In this document: piece by piece, positions 27,612 through 36,537 of the stretch
How the letters are laid out: the number at the start of each line of letters is the position of its first letter
How positions within the stretch are numbered: the first letter of the stretch is position 1
Assembly (NCBI RefSeq): GCF_037861325.1
Contig: NZ_JAFELW010000004.1
DNA: 64,000 nucleotides
Strand: one strand, 5' to 3'
From: Riemerella anatipestifer_F
Lineage (GTDB): Bacteria; Bacteroidota; Bacteroidia; Flavobacteriales; Weeksellaceae
Position numbers and translations under genes: made by a program
The notes under the pieces: model-generated
Seen by the model: only the letters and a program-made list of their open reading frames with translations
What the model was told of the DNA's origin: nothing
Database searches by the model: none

Positions 27612-28403
27612 ATGCAAACAGATAAAGTAATTCAGCACATTGTAAATTGGTTAAAAGATTATGCCCAAAAAGCTAATGTAAAAGGCTATGTAGTGGGAGT
27701 TTCTGGCGGTGTAGATTCTGGAGTAGTTTCTACATTATGTGCAATGACGGGACTTAAAACCCTACTACTAGAAATGCCCATTAGACAACAGCAAGACCAA
27801 GTGAGCCGCGCGTGGGAACATATGGAAGACCTCAAAAAACGCTTCCCTGATAATGTAGAGGCAATGAGTGTAAACCTCACCCCCGCTTTCGAAGAGCTTT
27901 ATAAGACTTTTAATGTCCAAGACGACCTCTACCCTAATGAAAAATTGGCGTTTGCTAATACTAGAAGTAGATTAAGAATGCTTACCCTCTACTATTACGG
28001 GCAAATTAACGGACTCCTCGTGTGCGGTACAGGCAACAAGGTGGAGGATTTTGGGATTGGGTTCTACACCAAATATGGCGACGGTGGCGTAGATGTTTCC
28101 CCAATCGCTGACCTTTACAAAACGGAGGTTTACCACCTTTCTAAAGCCTTGAATCTCGTGAAAAGTATCCAAGAGGCAATTCCTACCGATGGGCTTTGGG
28201 ATACAGACAGAACCGATGAGCAACAAATAGGAGCTACCTACCCAGAACTTGAAAAAATACAGAAAGAATACCCTACCAAAACCCTAGAAGATTACACAGG
28301 AAGAGACCGAGAAGTCTATACCATCTTTGACCGAATGCACAAAGCAGCCCAGCACAAAATGAACCCAATCCCAATATGTGATATTCCTGAAGAGTGGAGG
28401 TAA
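27612..28403 (+). CDS. nadE: Ammonia-dependent NAD+ synthetase
   Basis: A 263-residue enzyme for the last step of NAD synthesis. The PP-loop SGGVDS sits at residues 31-36, and the NaAD-binding segment NTRSRLRMLTLYYYGQINGLLVCGTGNKVEDFGIGFYTKYGDGGVDVSPIADLYKTEV is nearly textbook. There is no N-terminal glutaminase (nitrilase) domain, so ammonia must come from elsewhere. It is divergent from gldB with an 118-bp gap. Confidence 0.97.
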   Translation: MQTDKVIQHIVNWLKDYAQKANVKGYVVGVSGGVDSGVVSTLCAMTGLKTLLLEMPIRQQQDQVSRAWEHMEDLKKRFPDNVEAMSVNLTPAFEELYKTFNVQDDLYPNEKLAFANTRSRLRMLTLYYYGQINGLLVCGTGNKVEDFGIGFYTKYGDGGVDVSPIADLYKTEVYHLSKALNLVKSIQEAIPTDGLWDTDRTDEQQIGATYPELEKIQKEYPTKTLEDYTGRDREVYTIFDRMHKAAQHKMNPIPICDIPEEWR

Positions 28404-28444
28404 TATCATAAAAATAACGATAAAGAATACCATATTTTCATAAG

Positions 28445-29767
28445 ATGTTTACAACTCATAGATTAAATTTTACGGAGAACAAACTAATCTTTCCATACAG
28501 TCCTAGGAAACTGAATTTGCTTATTGCAATTCTGTTTTCTGTATTATGTTTTGCACAAAATGATAGTTTAAAAATCGTACAGCCTTACAGAAAAAACACC
28601 GAGTGGGCAATGAAACAGCCTTATGTTATTTTGATTTCTGCCGATGGGTTTCGCTACGATTATCCCGAAAAATATAACGCCGAAAATATCATCAACCTTG
28701 GTAAAAATGGCGTTCGTGCCAAAGCTATGATACCTTCTTATCCTTCTATCACAGGTCCCAACCATTATACTTTAGTTACGGGACTATACCCTTCGCACCA
28801 CGGTATGGTGGATAATCATTTCTATGATGAAAAAAGAAAAGAGGCTTTCTATTTTGGTAATCCCAAAAATATTCGTGACGGCTCTTGGTTAGGAGGTTAT
28901 CCTATTTGGGGTGTAGCGGAACGAAGTGGTATGCTTTCTGCCGCAATGATGTGGGTTGCAAGTGATGGCGATGCTGGTGGTGTAAGACCTACCTACGCTT
29001 ATAAATATAGTGGAAAAGTAACACCCAAAGAAAAATTAAATCAAATTATAGATTGGCTAAAGCTACCTGAAGAAACTCGTCCGCATTTTATCACACTATA
29101 CTATCCCGAAGTTGACCACGCAGGGCACATCTACGGAACAGAAGCTCCTGAAACACGAGATGCCGTACAATTAGTGGATAAAAGCATTGGCGAACTAGTG
29201 CAACGCGTAAAAGAACTAAATCTACCAAATGTGAATTTCATATTCGTATCAGACCACGGAATGACTAATGTAGATATTAAAAATCCCTTAGAAATACCCA
29301 ATTTTCTAAAGGATAAAAATCAATACCAATATGTTAATTCTCAAACATTAGTCAGAATTTCTGTTTTAGACAAACATAATATTAACGCAACTTATAAGAA
29401 GCTAAAAAGCGAGGCTACCCTAGACTACAAGGTGGTTTTAGCCAAAAGACTACCCAAAAAATTGCATTATGCTACTCGTGATGACCGTTTTAGCAGAATG
29501 GGAGATATTTACCTTCTGCCTAAAGCTCCAAAAATATTCTTAGAACAAGGACAAAAAACCACTTTGGGAAAACACGGCTACAACCCTTATTTGGTAAAAG
29601 ATATGAATGCGATGTTCATTGCTAATGGAGTTCAGTTTCAGTCAAACAAAAAGATTTCGGAATTTAGAAATGTAGATGTTTATCCTTTTATTTTAGAAAT
29701 TTTGGGCTTAAAACCTTTAGACCAAATTGATGGTAAAAAGACTTTGATTAGAAAGGTACTGAAGTAA
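28445..29767 (+). CDS. Secreted nucleotide pyrophosphatase/phosphodiesterase (NPP/alkaline phosphatase superfamily)
   Basis: A 440-residue alkaline-phosphatase-fold hydrolase. Metal ligand Asp67 is in ISADGFRYDY and the nucleophile Thr103 in SITGPNHYTLVTGLYPSHHGMVDN; further ligands are in YYPEVDHAGHIYGTEAP and VSDHGMTN, and the final His in KHGYNPY. NPP enzymes release nucleoside monophosphates from nucleotides or split phosphodiesters. A signal peptide is evident (LLIAILFSVLCFAQ at 25-38), but with an unusually long 23-residue n-region; the annotated ATG may be upstream of the real start, yet no later ATG precedes the hydrophobic core. Exported to the periplasm or surface. Confidence 0.87.
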   Translation: MFTTHRLNFTENKLIFPYSPRKLNLLIAILFSVLCFAQNDSLKIVQPYRKNTEWAMKQPYVILISADGFRYDYPEKYNAENIINLGKNGVRAKAMIPSYPSITGPNHYTLVTGLYPSHHGMVDNHFYDEKRKEAFYFGNPKNIRDGSWLGGYPIWGVAERSGMLSAAMMWVASDGDAGGVRPTYAYKYSGKVTPKEKLNQIIDWLKLPEETRPHFITLYYPEVDHAGHIYGTEAPETRDAVQLVDKSIGELVQRVKELNLPNVNFIFVSDHGMTNVDIKNPLEIPNFLKDKNQYQYVNSQTLVRISVLDKHNINATYKKLKSEATLDYKVVLAKRLPKKLHYATRDDRFSRMGDIYLLPKAPKIFLEQGQKTTLGKHGYNPYLVKDMNAMFIANGVQFQSNKKISEFRNVDVYPFILEILGLKPLDQIDGKKTLIRKVLK

Positions 29768-29783
29768 TTGAGAGAAACGATTG

Positions 29784-30200
29784 TTATTTTTTTAAAGTTT
29801 GCAAATAGCTTTCTGCATTCATAACTGGAATTAAAGCATTTTTAAAGTCTTTTTCATTTCTTGTGATAATCAAATCGCAATTTGTTGCAACTGCACTAAA
29901 ATATTGAATCGCATCCTCAAAATCTTTAAATCTAGAATTCACAGCCTTATCAATAACTTCATCATTTATCGTAGAAATTGAACATAACAACTTGAATTTC
30001 CTAATTTTCTCTAATGCGATTCTTGAATTTTCAAACTTAGAAAGTAAGTAATATGTTGTTGAAATTGTATTTGAAGTTGTGTAAACTTTAATTTTCTTCC
30101 TATCAGCAAGTGTTAAAACTTTTGCTGACGCATCATAGAAATTTTCCCTTTTACCCAAAAAATCCAAAACAATATTCGTATCCAAAAATATTTTCTGCAT
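29784..30200 (-). CDS. PIN-domain toxin (putative VapC-like RNase)
   Basis: A 138-residue PIN protein: MQKIFLDTNIVLDFL with Asp7, FEDAIQYFSA with Asp96, and DLIITRNEKDF (109-119) provide the acidic metal-binding residues. PIN toxins cleave RNA such as tRNA or rRNA loops. The start at 30200 is chosen because the conserved FLDTN strand begins four residues later; upstream in-frame sequence overlaps the antitoxin gene. It follows the DUF6364 antitoxin stop by 4 bp, the classic toxin-antitoxin order. Confidence 0.87.
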   Translation of the reverse strand: MQKIFLDTNIVLDFLGKRENFYDASAKVLTLADRKKIKVYTTSNTISTTYYLLSKFENSRIALEKIRKFKLLCSISTINDEVIDKAVNSRFKDFEDAIQYFSAVATNCDLIITRNEKDFKNALIPVMNAESYLQTLKK

Positions 30201-30204
30201 CTTT

Positions 30205-30459
30205 TTAATTGTATTTTTGCTCCAAATAATCAAAATATTCACTATCAATATTTTTTGATTCAATATCTAGCGGAATACTCTTCCCCGTTGAAATACTCTT
30301 CACAAATGGAGAAATTTCAAAATCTTCACTTTGGTTACGAGTGATTGAGTCAAGATAATTCTCAATTAACCTTGATAAACTTATCTTTTTATTTGAAGCA
30401 TATTCTTTTGCTCTCTCTATTATATTTTCATCAAGTTTTAATGTTAGTTTAGAATCCAT
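30205..30459 (-). CDS. DUF6364-type ribbon-helix-helix antitoxin
   Basis: An 84-residue protein whose N-terminus MDSKLTLKLDENIIERAKEYASNKKISLSRLIENYLDSI is a ribbon-helix-helix DNA-binding unit with the KLTLKLDE beta strand. The C-terminal acidic part (IESKNIDSEYFDYLEQKYN) would wrap the toxin active site. It is the DUF6364 form common in Bacteroidota next to PIN genes. It probably represses its own promoter; the 150-bp upstream gap (30460-30611) is AT-rich with no clear operator that I can define. Confidence 0.82.
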   Translation of the reverse strand: MDSKLTLKLDENIIERAKEYASNKKISLSRLIENYLDSITRNQSEDFEISPFVKSISTGKSIPLDIESKNIDSEYFDYLEQKYN

Positions 30460-30611
30460 ATCTAATATTTATACGTACAAATATATAAAAATTATACACA
30501 TCATTCAAATTCACAATCTTTAATTTGTGATTATACAAACCTTTTTTACAGACCTGAAATGATTTTTTTTAGTAAAGCAATACCGTTTGGGATTAGCATT
30601 GAATCTGCCAT

Positions 30612-31064
30612 TTATCGAGCCGTTGATATTCTTTCACAGATTTGATTCAAGGGGGTTATTATATCATTATAAAATTCATCAGTTGCATTATTAGTATTAT
30701 ACACCTTTATTGATTTGTTAATATTAATTATGACTTCATAATCCCCCGCATCCAAAACAAATTCAGTATCATTGTAATCGTAACCTTTTTTTGTAATTTT
30801 TGCAACAGCTTTCTCAATTTCCCCCATTTGTTCAGGACTTATTTTTCCTTTAAAAGTTCCCACATTTGTAGAATCAGCAGTAAGAGGGTTGTATTCTACC
30901 TTTAGAGCGAAACTCCGATCATGATTTAAAATTAAATGATAATTTTCTATGCCAAATCCACCACTTCGGTATACGAGTGAATTGAATTCTTTTTTTTCAG
31001 CACAAGATATGATGAAAAAAAATACAATAACAAAAATAAGTACAAATGGATAATGCTTGTTCAT
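30612..31064 (-). CDS. Hypothetical lipoprotein
   Basis: A 150-residue lipoprotein with signal peptide and lipobox FIISC (Cys21). The mature part has LVYRSGGFGIENYHLILNHDRSFAL and a small alpha/beta pattern; I do not recognise a named family with confidence, though it resembles DUF6438-like lipoproteins. It sits alone between an attC-like spacer and the toxin-antitoxin pair, in a block of single-gene units with unlike functions, suggesting transfer. Confidence 0.6.
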   Translation of the reverse strand: MNKHYPFVLIFVIVFFFIISCAEKKEFNSLVYRSGGFGIENYHLILNHDRSFALKVEYNPLTADSTNVGTFKGKISPEQMGEIEKAVAKITKKGYDYNDTEFVLDAGDYEVIININKSIKVYNTNNATDEFYNDIITPLNQICERISTAR

Positions 31065-31072
31065 AAGATTTC

Positions 31073-31275
31073 TAATAACGGTTGAGTACCTGCGAAGGAC
31101 GGAACTGAAATGAACATAAAGCTCAATTCAGTCCAACTGCAACTAATGCTTTTTGGCTTCGCCGAACACTTCAATGCTACCAAAAGTTAAACAAAACTCT
31201 GAAAGTAAAAACCTCTTGCAATTAAATTTTCTATCACTCCCTAAACTTCGCCTTTTGCAAAGACTATGTTATATG
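31073..31275 (-). repeat. attC-like spacer with inverted TAAC/GTTA ends
   Basis: On the minus strand this spacer starts CATATAAC after the stop of the pentapeptide-like gene and ends GTTATTAG before the lipoprotein start. Inside, GCGAAG (complement of 31246-31251) can pair with CTTCGC (near 31091-31096), and an ACTGAA/TTCAGT pair gives a central stem. The layout, with terminal inverted cores plus imperfect inner arms between one-gene units, resembles integron attC sites but is about 200 nt, longer than most. No integrase gene is in the window. Confidence 0.4.
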
Positions 31276-31279
31276 TAGT

Positions 31280-32683
31280 TTATTTTTTAAATTTTCTAAA
31301 AGATGTGATTATTTCATAGATTCCTATCCCTATAAATATTTTCCCTATGATAAATGGAATCCAAGCATACCATAAATCAACATATTTCTTTTCTTCAATC
31401 AGTGGATTATGGTAATCTGTAACTAATAAAAATCTAAAATATCCAACAAGAAAATCATTAAAATATAAAATATCAAAATAGTTTTTAAAATTATAGGAGA
31501 GGAAAAATATTAGGTAAATTAAGAAACTAACAAATAAAGTCTTTTTAACTGCTTTAATCCAATTTGCACCATTATCAGAAAAAAAATCATTTACTTGAAG
31601 AATAATTAAATCTCTTTTAAATCTTTTCTTTTCACTTTTCAATATTGCATTTTTAATCTTAGTTTTAATATGCTTTTTGTAAATTGAATGTTCTACAGAT
31701 CTGTAAAAATTGTAATCAATTGAGTTATCTGCTCTTAGTAATTGTTGTTTAAGATTTCTAATAGTTCTATAAGAACATTTGTTAATCATTTTTATAGAAA
31801 AATCATCAAAAAATGGTGTCTTTTCAAATATAGTTTTATCTAATTTAAATTCATCAACGTTTACATCTTGAAAAGAGGTTGTCTCTACAAATTTTGACAT
31901 ATCAATTATTATACGATATAAATCATTATCGTTAAAATATGTATATCTATTAAAATCGCAAGAAACAATGTTGAATTCACCTCTAATTGGATTTTTATTT
32001 TTTTCTACAATAGTAGTTTCATTAAAGTTGTTAAATTTTAAATTAATGCAACCTAAATTATTATTAATTAAATAGAATTTTGAAAATTTACAGTTTTTTA
32101 TATAGGAATCTGAGATTTCATTTTTTTGAATTTCAAAATTTTTATTAAAAGTTGACTTTGATATATCTAAACGTTCTATTTTACAATTGAAAACTCTAAC
32201 GAAATTAAGATTACAGTTTCTTAAATCAATAAAACTTAACTTTGCTTTAATATTGCTAAAAATCAATTCTTTAGAAACCTCACAATCATGCAAGATAAAA
32301 TTAAATTTTTCTACTTGTTCTTTACTATCATTGCTTATCATTAAATACGAGATTTTCTTACATGCAACATGCAAATTTTCAATATTTTTAAATCTTGATA
32401 TTGATAATTCTCCTAAAGAACAATCTTTAAAAAATATTTCATTTTCAAAAGAACAATTTTCAAAATTTAAAATATGTATAGGATTATCTTGTTCTCTAAT
32501 ATTTAGATTTATAAAATCAATTCGACTATTTTTAAATTTACAATTAATAAATTTATTCTTTAGTGTAATCTTACTAATATCAATGTTCAAGGGTGTTTCA
32601 ATGTTGAATATAATATTAGAAAGTTCACTACTCTGAGTAGAAATTAGAAATTGGATTAAATCATTACCATTGAGTTCTATCAT
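31280..32683 (-). CDS. Pentapeptide-like repeat membrane protein
   Basis: A 467-residue protein. Residues ~30-290 are irregular short repeats of the form FENCSFEN / FKDCSLGEL / LRNCNLNFVRVFNCKIERLDISKSTF, typical of degenerate pentapeptide-repeat beta-helices. A basic helical stretch follows (KHIKTKIKNAILKSEKKRFKRDL), then two membrane segments (about 380-400, FVSFLIYLIFFLSYNF, and 445-462, PFIIGKIFIGIGIYEII). So a cytoplasmic helix domain is tethered by C-terminal membrane helices. Very AT-rich, unlike the neighbouring housekeeping genes. Function unknown; effector, immunity or defence roles are conceivable but unsupported. Confidence 0.65.
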   Translation of the reverse strand: MIELNGNDLIQFLISTQSSELSNIIFNIETPLNIDISKITLKNKFINCKFKNSRIDFINLNIREQDNPIHILNFENCSFENEIFFKDCSLGELSISRFKNIENLHVACKKISYLMISNDSKEQVEKFNFILHDCEVSKELIFSNIKAKLSFIDLRNCNLNFVRVFNCKIERLDISKSTFNKNFEIQKNEISDSYIKNCKFSKFYLINNNLGCINLKFNNFNETTIVEKNKNPIRGEFNIVSCDFNRYTYFNDNDLYRIIIDMSKFVETTSFQDVNVDEFKLDKTIFEKTPFFDDFSIKMINKCSYRTIRNLKQQLLRADNSIDYNFYRSVEHSIYKKHIKTKIKNAILKSEKKRFKRDLIILQVNDFFSDNGANWIKAVKKTLFVSFLIYLIFFLSYNFKNYFDILYFNDFLVGYFRFLLVTDYHNPLIEEKKYVDLWYAWIPFIIGKIFIGIGIYEIITSFRKFKK

Positions 32684-32806
32684 TATTTAAATTAAGATTT
32701 TATAAAAAATTACATATAACAAATATTTTTCACTCATTAGGTTGATCATAATTGAGCAGATTAAAAGTATTTTACAAATAAATGTTTATCCCTTTTATAT
32801 AAATTT

Positions 32807-33301
32807 TTATAGTTGATTAAGCTCTTTTGAATAATTAAAAACAGATTTATTATACCTTGGAAGGTATTTTGATAAAGATTCAAGAACTAATGACAATGCT
32901 TTTTTATCCTCATTTATAGATGAAAGGGAAAGAGCTAAAAATGCATTTACTGCATCATTTAACTCGTCAGAGTAATTTTCTTTTTCTCTTTTCAAAATCT
33001 CAATACTCTCTGTAATTTTACCATTATTTCTTAGAGTACTTGCTAGTTGTATATTTGCTCTTCGTCTTCTTAACCCATTCAATCCCAAATTTATAGCAGA
33101 TCTATAAAGAGGCTCTGCTTCCTTTTCGTATCCTGTTGAATCGAAAGCACAAGCTTTTTCAAAATCTATAATTGCTTTATACTTTACATTATCAATTTTA
33201 TCAGTATGTTTTTGGATCATTTCGATAAACTGTTCATCTGAAATATATCCTAACTTTTCCCATATAGTCTTTAGTTCATTTTCCCAGTTGTTTATATCCA
33301 T
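32807..33301 (-). CDS. Tetratricopeptide-like protein
   Basis: A 164-residue protein of helical repeats: EKACAFDSTGYEKEAEPLYRSAINLGLNGLRRRRANIQLASTLRNNGKITESIEILKREKE has the spacing of two TPR units. No signal peptide if the start is MDINNWENEL at 33301, which I prefer because the alternative 19-residue upstream extension is out of character and has no ribosome site. This resembles small TPR proteins of Firmicutes and Bacteroidota that act in cytoplasmic protein-protein contacts. It belongs to the low-GC accessory block. The 123-bp gap downstream (32684-32806) holds GTTATATG just before the next gene, part of a second attC-like spacer. Confidence 0.65.
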   Translation of the reverse strand: MDINNWENELKTIWEKLGYISDEQFIEMIQKHTDKIDNVKYKAIIDFEKACAFDSTGYEKEAEPLYRSAINLGLNGLRRRRANIQLASTLRNNGKITESIEILKREKENYSDELNDAVNAFLALSLSSINEDKKALSLVLESLSKYLPRYNKSVFNYSKELNQL

Positions 33302-33397
33302 ATTAGGTGTATTTTGTAAAATTAAGGCTAACCCACAAATATACACAAACTCTAGCAAATCTTAAAGACCAAATCTTATGATTTTTAGAGCTTTACT

Positions 33398-33548
33398 GCG
33401 TGAGGGCGAAGGGCATTGCTGGAGCTCCTTTTTTTTCGGAGGTGGAGAAAAGCTGGGCTTAGCTGCTGGAGAGCTTCGACTAAAAAAGAGCGACTGCCCG
33501 AAGACCGACCCATCAGCTTAGGGAATAGCCTCGGCTTGGGGCACGCCC
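33398..33548 (+). repeat. Structured interspersed repeat, copy 1
   Basis: It begins GCGTGAGGG and ends GGGGCACGCCC; GCGTG (33398-33402) pairs with CACGC (33542-33546). Inside, GCTC-C-TTTTTT (33424-33434) can pair with AAAAAAGAGC (33482-33491), and a second hairpin follows (GCCC...CCGACCC...GGG...TCGG...GGGC, about 33495-33544). It is clearly richer in GC than its surroundings. The same end motifs occur in copies at 58505-58748 (minus) and 61933-62064. No coding potential is apparent. Confidence 0.6.
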
Positions 33549-33577
33549 AAATATTTATAAAACTTATACGCCTAATG

Positions 33578-34759
33578 TTATAATGGTTCTTCGTCTAAGG
33601 TTTCTAATATGATTTGACACCCTTTCTGTATTTCCTCTTTTGTTAGCGTAAGCGGTGGCGAAATTCTTAGATATTCGTTTCGGTACAGTTGCCAAAATAC
33701 AATAAGCCCTTTATCCATACATTTTTTAGCTACTCTGAGGGTATATTCTGGTGAACCTAGATTAACGGCTAACATTAGCCCTTTACCATTGATATTTTTG
33801 ATTTTTGGGTGTACCAATAGTTGCCTAAAAAGAGCTTCTTTTTCTTCTACTTCTTCCATTAGCCCACTTTCTAAGACTTCTTTTAAGGTCGCATAACTAG
33901 CTGCAGCTATCAGAGGGTTACCTCCAAAAGTGGTAATATGCCCCAATTTAGGCGAATGAGAAAGGCTTTGCATAATCTCCCTAGAACTCATAAATGCTCC
34001 TACTGGAACGCCTCCACCCATACCTTTGCCCATCACTAGGATATCTGGCACAATGCCAAAATGTTCAAATGCGAACAGTTTGCCTGTTCGTCCAAAACCT
34101 GGCTGTATTTCGTCTAGTATAAGTAAAGCTCCTACCTCTTCGCATTTTTTTTTCAGTTGGATAAGATAATTAGGACTAGGCACTAGAAAACCTGCTGCTC
34201 CTTGTATGGTTTCTACAATAACGCCTGCGGTTTTTTCTGTGATTTGGCCTAAATCTTCCTCATTATCAAACTCTATGAACGAAACCATAGGCAACAATGG
34301 ACGAAATTCTCTTTTATGCACCTCATTACCAGAAACACTCAATGCTCCGTGGGTATTACCATGATAAGAATTTTTGAAAGCTACGATTTCCTCTCTTCCT
34401 GTATATCTTTTAGCGAGTTTCAACGCTCCGTCTATAGCTTCAGCTCCACTATTAACTAAATAGGTTACCTCTAATGGAGCAGGAGTAGTCTCTGCTAGTA
34501 GTTTACATAATGCCACAGGTTTCTCTTGTGCATACTCTCCATAAACCATTATGTGGAGATATTTATCCGCTTGTTCTTTAATTGCATTGATGATTTTTGG
34601 GTGCGAATGTCCCAAAGTATTGGCAGATACTCCTGCTACAAAGTCTAGATAGGCTTTGCCATCTTTTCCGTAAATATAGTTTCCTTCTGCTCTTTCGGCT
34701 TCAAAACCTGAAGCAAAAGGGGTGGTTTGAGCTTGATATTTAAAGAAATCTTGTTGCAT
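33578..34759 (-). CDS. Class III PLP aminotransferase (acetylornithine/ornithine-type)
   Basis: A 393-residue class III aminotransferase. The PLP lysine is in DILVMGKGMGGGVPVGAF; other landmarks are VNSGAEAIDGALKLAKRYTGR, FKNSYHGNTHGALS, VIVETIQGAAGF and LILDEIQPGFGRTGKLFAFEHF. Substrate specificity cannot be read off: acetylornithine, ornithine, GABA or beta-amino acids are candidates. The next gene upstream, the OstA-like protein, is 27 bp away, and upstream of that lies Fur, so the three may be one transcript. Stop followed by TAAC-containing spacer and structured repeat copy 1. Confidence 0.87.
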   Translation of the reverse strand: MQQDFFKYQAQTTPFASGFEAERAEGNYIYGKDGKAYLDFVAGVSANTLGHSHPKIINAIKEQADKYLHIMVYGEYAQEKPVALCKLLAETTPAPLEVTYLVNSGAEAIDGALKLAKRYTGREEIVAFKNSYHGNTHGALSVSGNEVHKREFRPLLPMVSFIEFDNEEDLGQITEKTAGVIVETIQGAAGFLVPSPNYLIQLKKKCEEVGALLILDEIQPGFGRTGKLFAFEHFGIVPDILVMGKGMGGGVPVGAFMSSREIMQSLSHSPKLGHITTFGGNPLIAAASYATLKEVLESGLMEEVEEKEALFRQLLVHPKIKNINGKGLMLAVNLGSPEYTLRVAKKCMDKGLIVFWQLYRNEYLRISPPLTLTKEEIQKGCQIILETLDEEPL

Positions 34760-34785
34760 GGTCTATTAAAGGTTAAAAAAAATTA

Positions 34786-36537
34786 TTAGTTTCGTTTTTT
34801 TCTTTTGGGTTCGTTTTTTCTTTTTGTCTCTTCTTGTTTTTGTTTCAATTCTTGAGCTTTTTGGTAAAGGCTATCATCAGAAATATATTTTGTCTCGGGA
34901 TAGTTAGGTGTATCTAGGAAAATATCTTTCCAATGTTTCAGTCGGTCTTTGGTATTCCAATTGAAATCTGGGAAAAATCGTTTTTCTTTGTTTACCATAC
35001 TCATGGGATACACATCGGTATTTGCACCAATATTACACGAGATGATTTGTACCTTTTTTTCTTCAAACAAAGCTTCTATAGCTCCACAAGTAGAAAACGA
35101 GATGCCAATACGGTCAACTTGTTTTGTTTTTTCATCTTGAGAATCAGCATAGGTTATGGCTTGTGCATTGCCAATTACTTTGGTAAGTTTTAGCTCTCCA
35201 TCTACAAAAAACGCCGTCATAAAATTGCCCTTCACTTGGTTGAACTCATTTTTATTATTAAGCGAATCGGCTTTACTAATAGCAAAAGCATTTCCTATTA
35301 CTTTGATGGAATCTAATTCTTCCTTTTGGATATTCATATAGACCTCTATTTTATCCCCTGAAATCTGTTTTTGTCCTGTCCAAAATATCGGTTTACCCAT
35401 CAGGTGTAAAATACCATCAGTCTCGTTGAAACTTAGAGAATCGGCTCTACCTTGGAAATTAGATTTGAAAATTCTAGCTTTATGAAAGGCTCTAAGGTAA
35501 CTCTTTTTTACTCCTGTGCTATCTAGTTTTTGGAAGGCTAATATTTTTTCTGCTCCAAAGTAGATAGAATCTTCCTTCATTATCTTCACCGCATAAGGTT
35601 TTTCTGTTACCATAGCTGAATCTCTGAACTCATAAATTTCACCGTAATCTCCTTTGATAAAACGCTTCTCTTTTGGGTCGTCTAAATAGACATTTCCCTT
35701 AGCTGTACCGTAGCCTGTATTTTGGTTATAATACATGGTTTCTCCCGTGAGGACTTTCCCATTGTAATGTATTCTAGAATTTTTATTAAGATATACCTCT
35801 TTGGAAGTCATAAGGTAACGCCCCTTTTCTGTATAAACATAATTTCTAGGATTTTGTTTATTGATGACTTTTGTTGCTCCTAAAAATTCTGCTATATTGG
35901 TTTTTTGATTTTGAATGATTTTAGAACCTTCTACACGATATTTATCATTGTCAATACTTACATTGCCTGAAACATCTACTGTCTGTGTGTTGATGTTATA
36001 GGTGGCTACCTGCGTCCAAATGGTATTTCTGCCATTGTAAATAGTTCCTCCCGAATTAAAATAAGCCGTATTGGGTAAACGGTCGTAATAGAGCGTTTCT
36101 GTTTTTATGGTTTGCTGTGGGTCTGTAAGTACTACATTCTTTCTTGCGATACCTCTTTGAGTTTTGCCATCATATTCCATTTCTTGGGAAGTAATGCGGT
36201 TGCCTTCGGCAGTGGTAAGTACCACATTGCCTATTGCTTTCACAAAGTTGTCATTTTGATAAAATACAACCTTATCTGCCTTTAAAACTGAGCCTTGATG
36301 TTGAAACTCTACATTACCAATAAATACAGGATTACCTTCATATAAGTCAGGGCGTCTAACCAAAGAGTCTGAGTGAATATGTTTTAACTTTTCTTCATTT
36401 CCTGCAACAGTACCTTTGGTATTAGGGTTTGGTTTAAAATACGCATCTTTTACCAATGGTGTTGTAGAGGTTTTCTCTTTCTGCTGTGCCAATGCAGAAA
36501 ACCCTAAGCACATTAGTACGAGTATAATTAACCTCAT
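34786..36537 (-). CDS. OstA/LptA-like LPS-transport domain protein
   Basis: A 583-residue protein with a signal peptide (about 1-17, ending ALAQ). The N-terminal ~120 residues form an OstA-like domain (VEFQHQGSVLKADKVVFYQNDNFVKAIGNVVLTTAEGNRITSQEMEYDG), followed by further beta-jellyroll repeats in the same style. LptA/LptD N-domains carry LPS across the periplasm, so a bridge or lid in LPS export is likely; Bacteroidota often have a long OstA-like protein of this kind. The C-terminus is highly basic (KQKQEETKRKNEPKRKKRN), which is odd for a periplasmic protein. Its start overlaps the fur stop by one base (TAATG). Confidence 0.8.
   Translation of the reverse strand: MRLIILVLMCLGFSALAQQKEKTSTTPLVKDAYFKPNPNTKGTVAGNEEKLKHIHSDSLVRRPDLYEGNPVFIGNVEFQHQGSVLKADKVVFYQNDNFVKAIGNVVLTTAEGNRITSQEMEYDGKTQRGIARKNVVLTDPQQTIKTETLYYDRLPNTAYFNSGGTIYNGRNTIWTQVATYNINTQTVDVSGNVSIDNDKYRVEGSKIIQNQKTNIAEFLGATKVINKQNPRNYVYTEKGRYLMTSKEVYLNKNSRIHYNGKVLTGETMYYNQNTGYGTAKGNVYLDDPKEKRFIKGDYGEIYEFRDSAMVTEKPYAVKIMKEDSIYFGAEKILAFQKLDSTGVKKSYLRAFHKARIFKSNFQGRADSLSFNETDGILHLMGKPIFWTGQKQISGDKIEVYMNIQKEELDSIKVIGNAFAISKADSLNNKNEFNQVKGNFMTAFFVDGELKLTKVIGNAQAITYADSQDEKTKQVDRIGISFSTCGAIEALFEEKKVQIISCNIGANTDVYPMSMVNKEKRFFPDFNWNTKDRLKHWKDIFLDTPNYPETKYISDDSLYQKAQELKQKQEETKRKNEPKRKKRN

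Noticed and set aside
32187..32636. 149-codon plus-strand frame opposite the pentapeptide-like gene
   Set aside because: Antisense shadow of a very AT-rich repetitive gene; Leu/Ser/Phe-rich, without start context.
33361..33577. A tRNA or tmRNA in the GC-rich gap before the aminotransferase
   Set aside because: No cloverleaf, no TTCGA T-arm in the right position; the block shares ends with two other copies and is better read as an interspersed repeat.
29784..33577. Prophage or IS element as source of the accessory block
   Set aside because: No transposase, integrase or phage structural gene and no flanking target duplication could be found.
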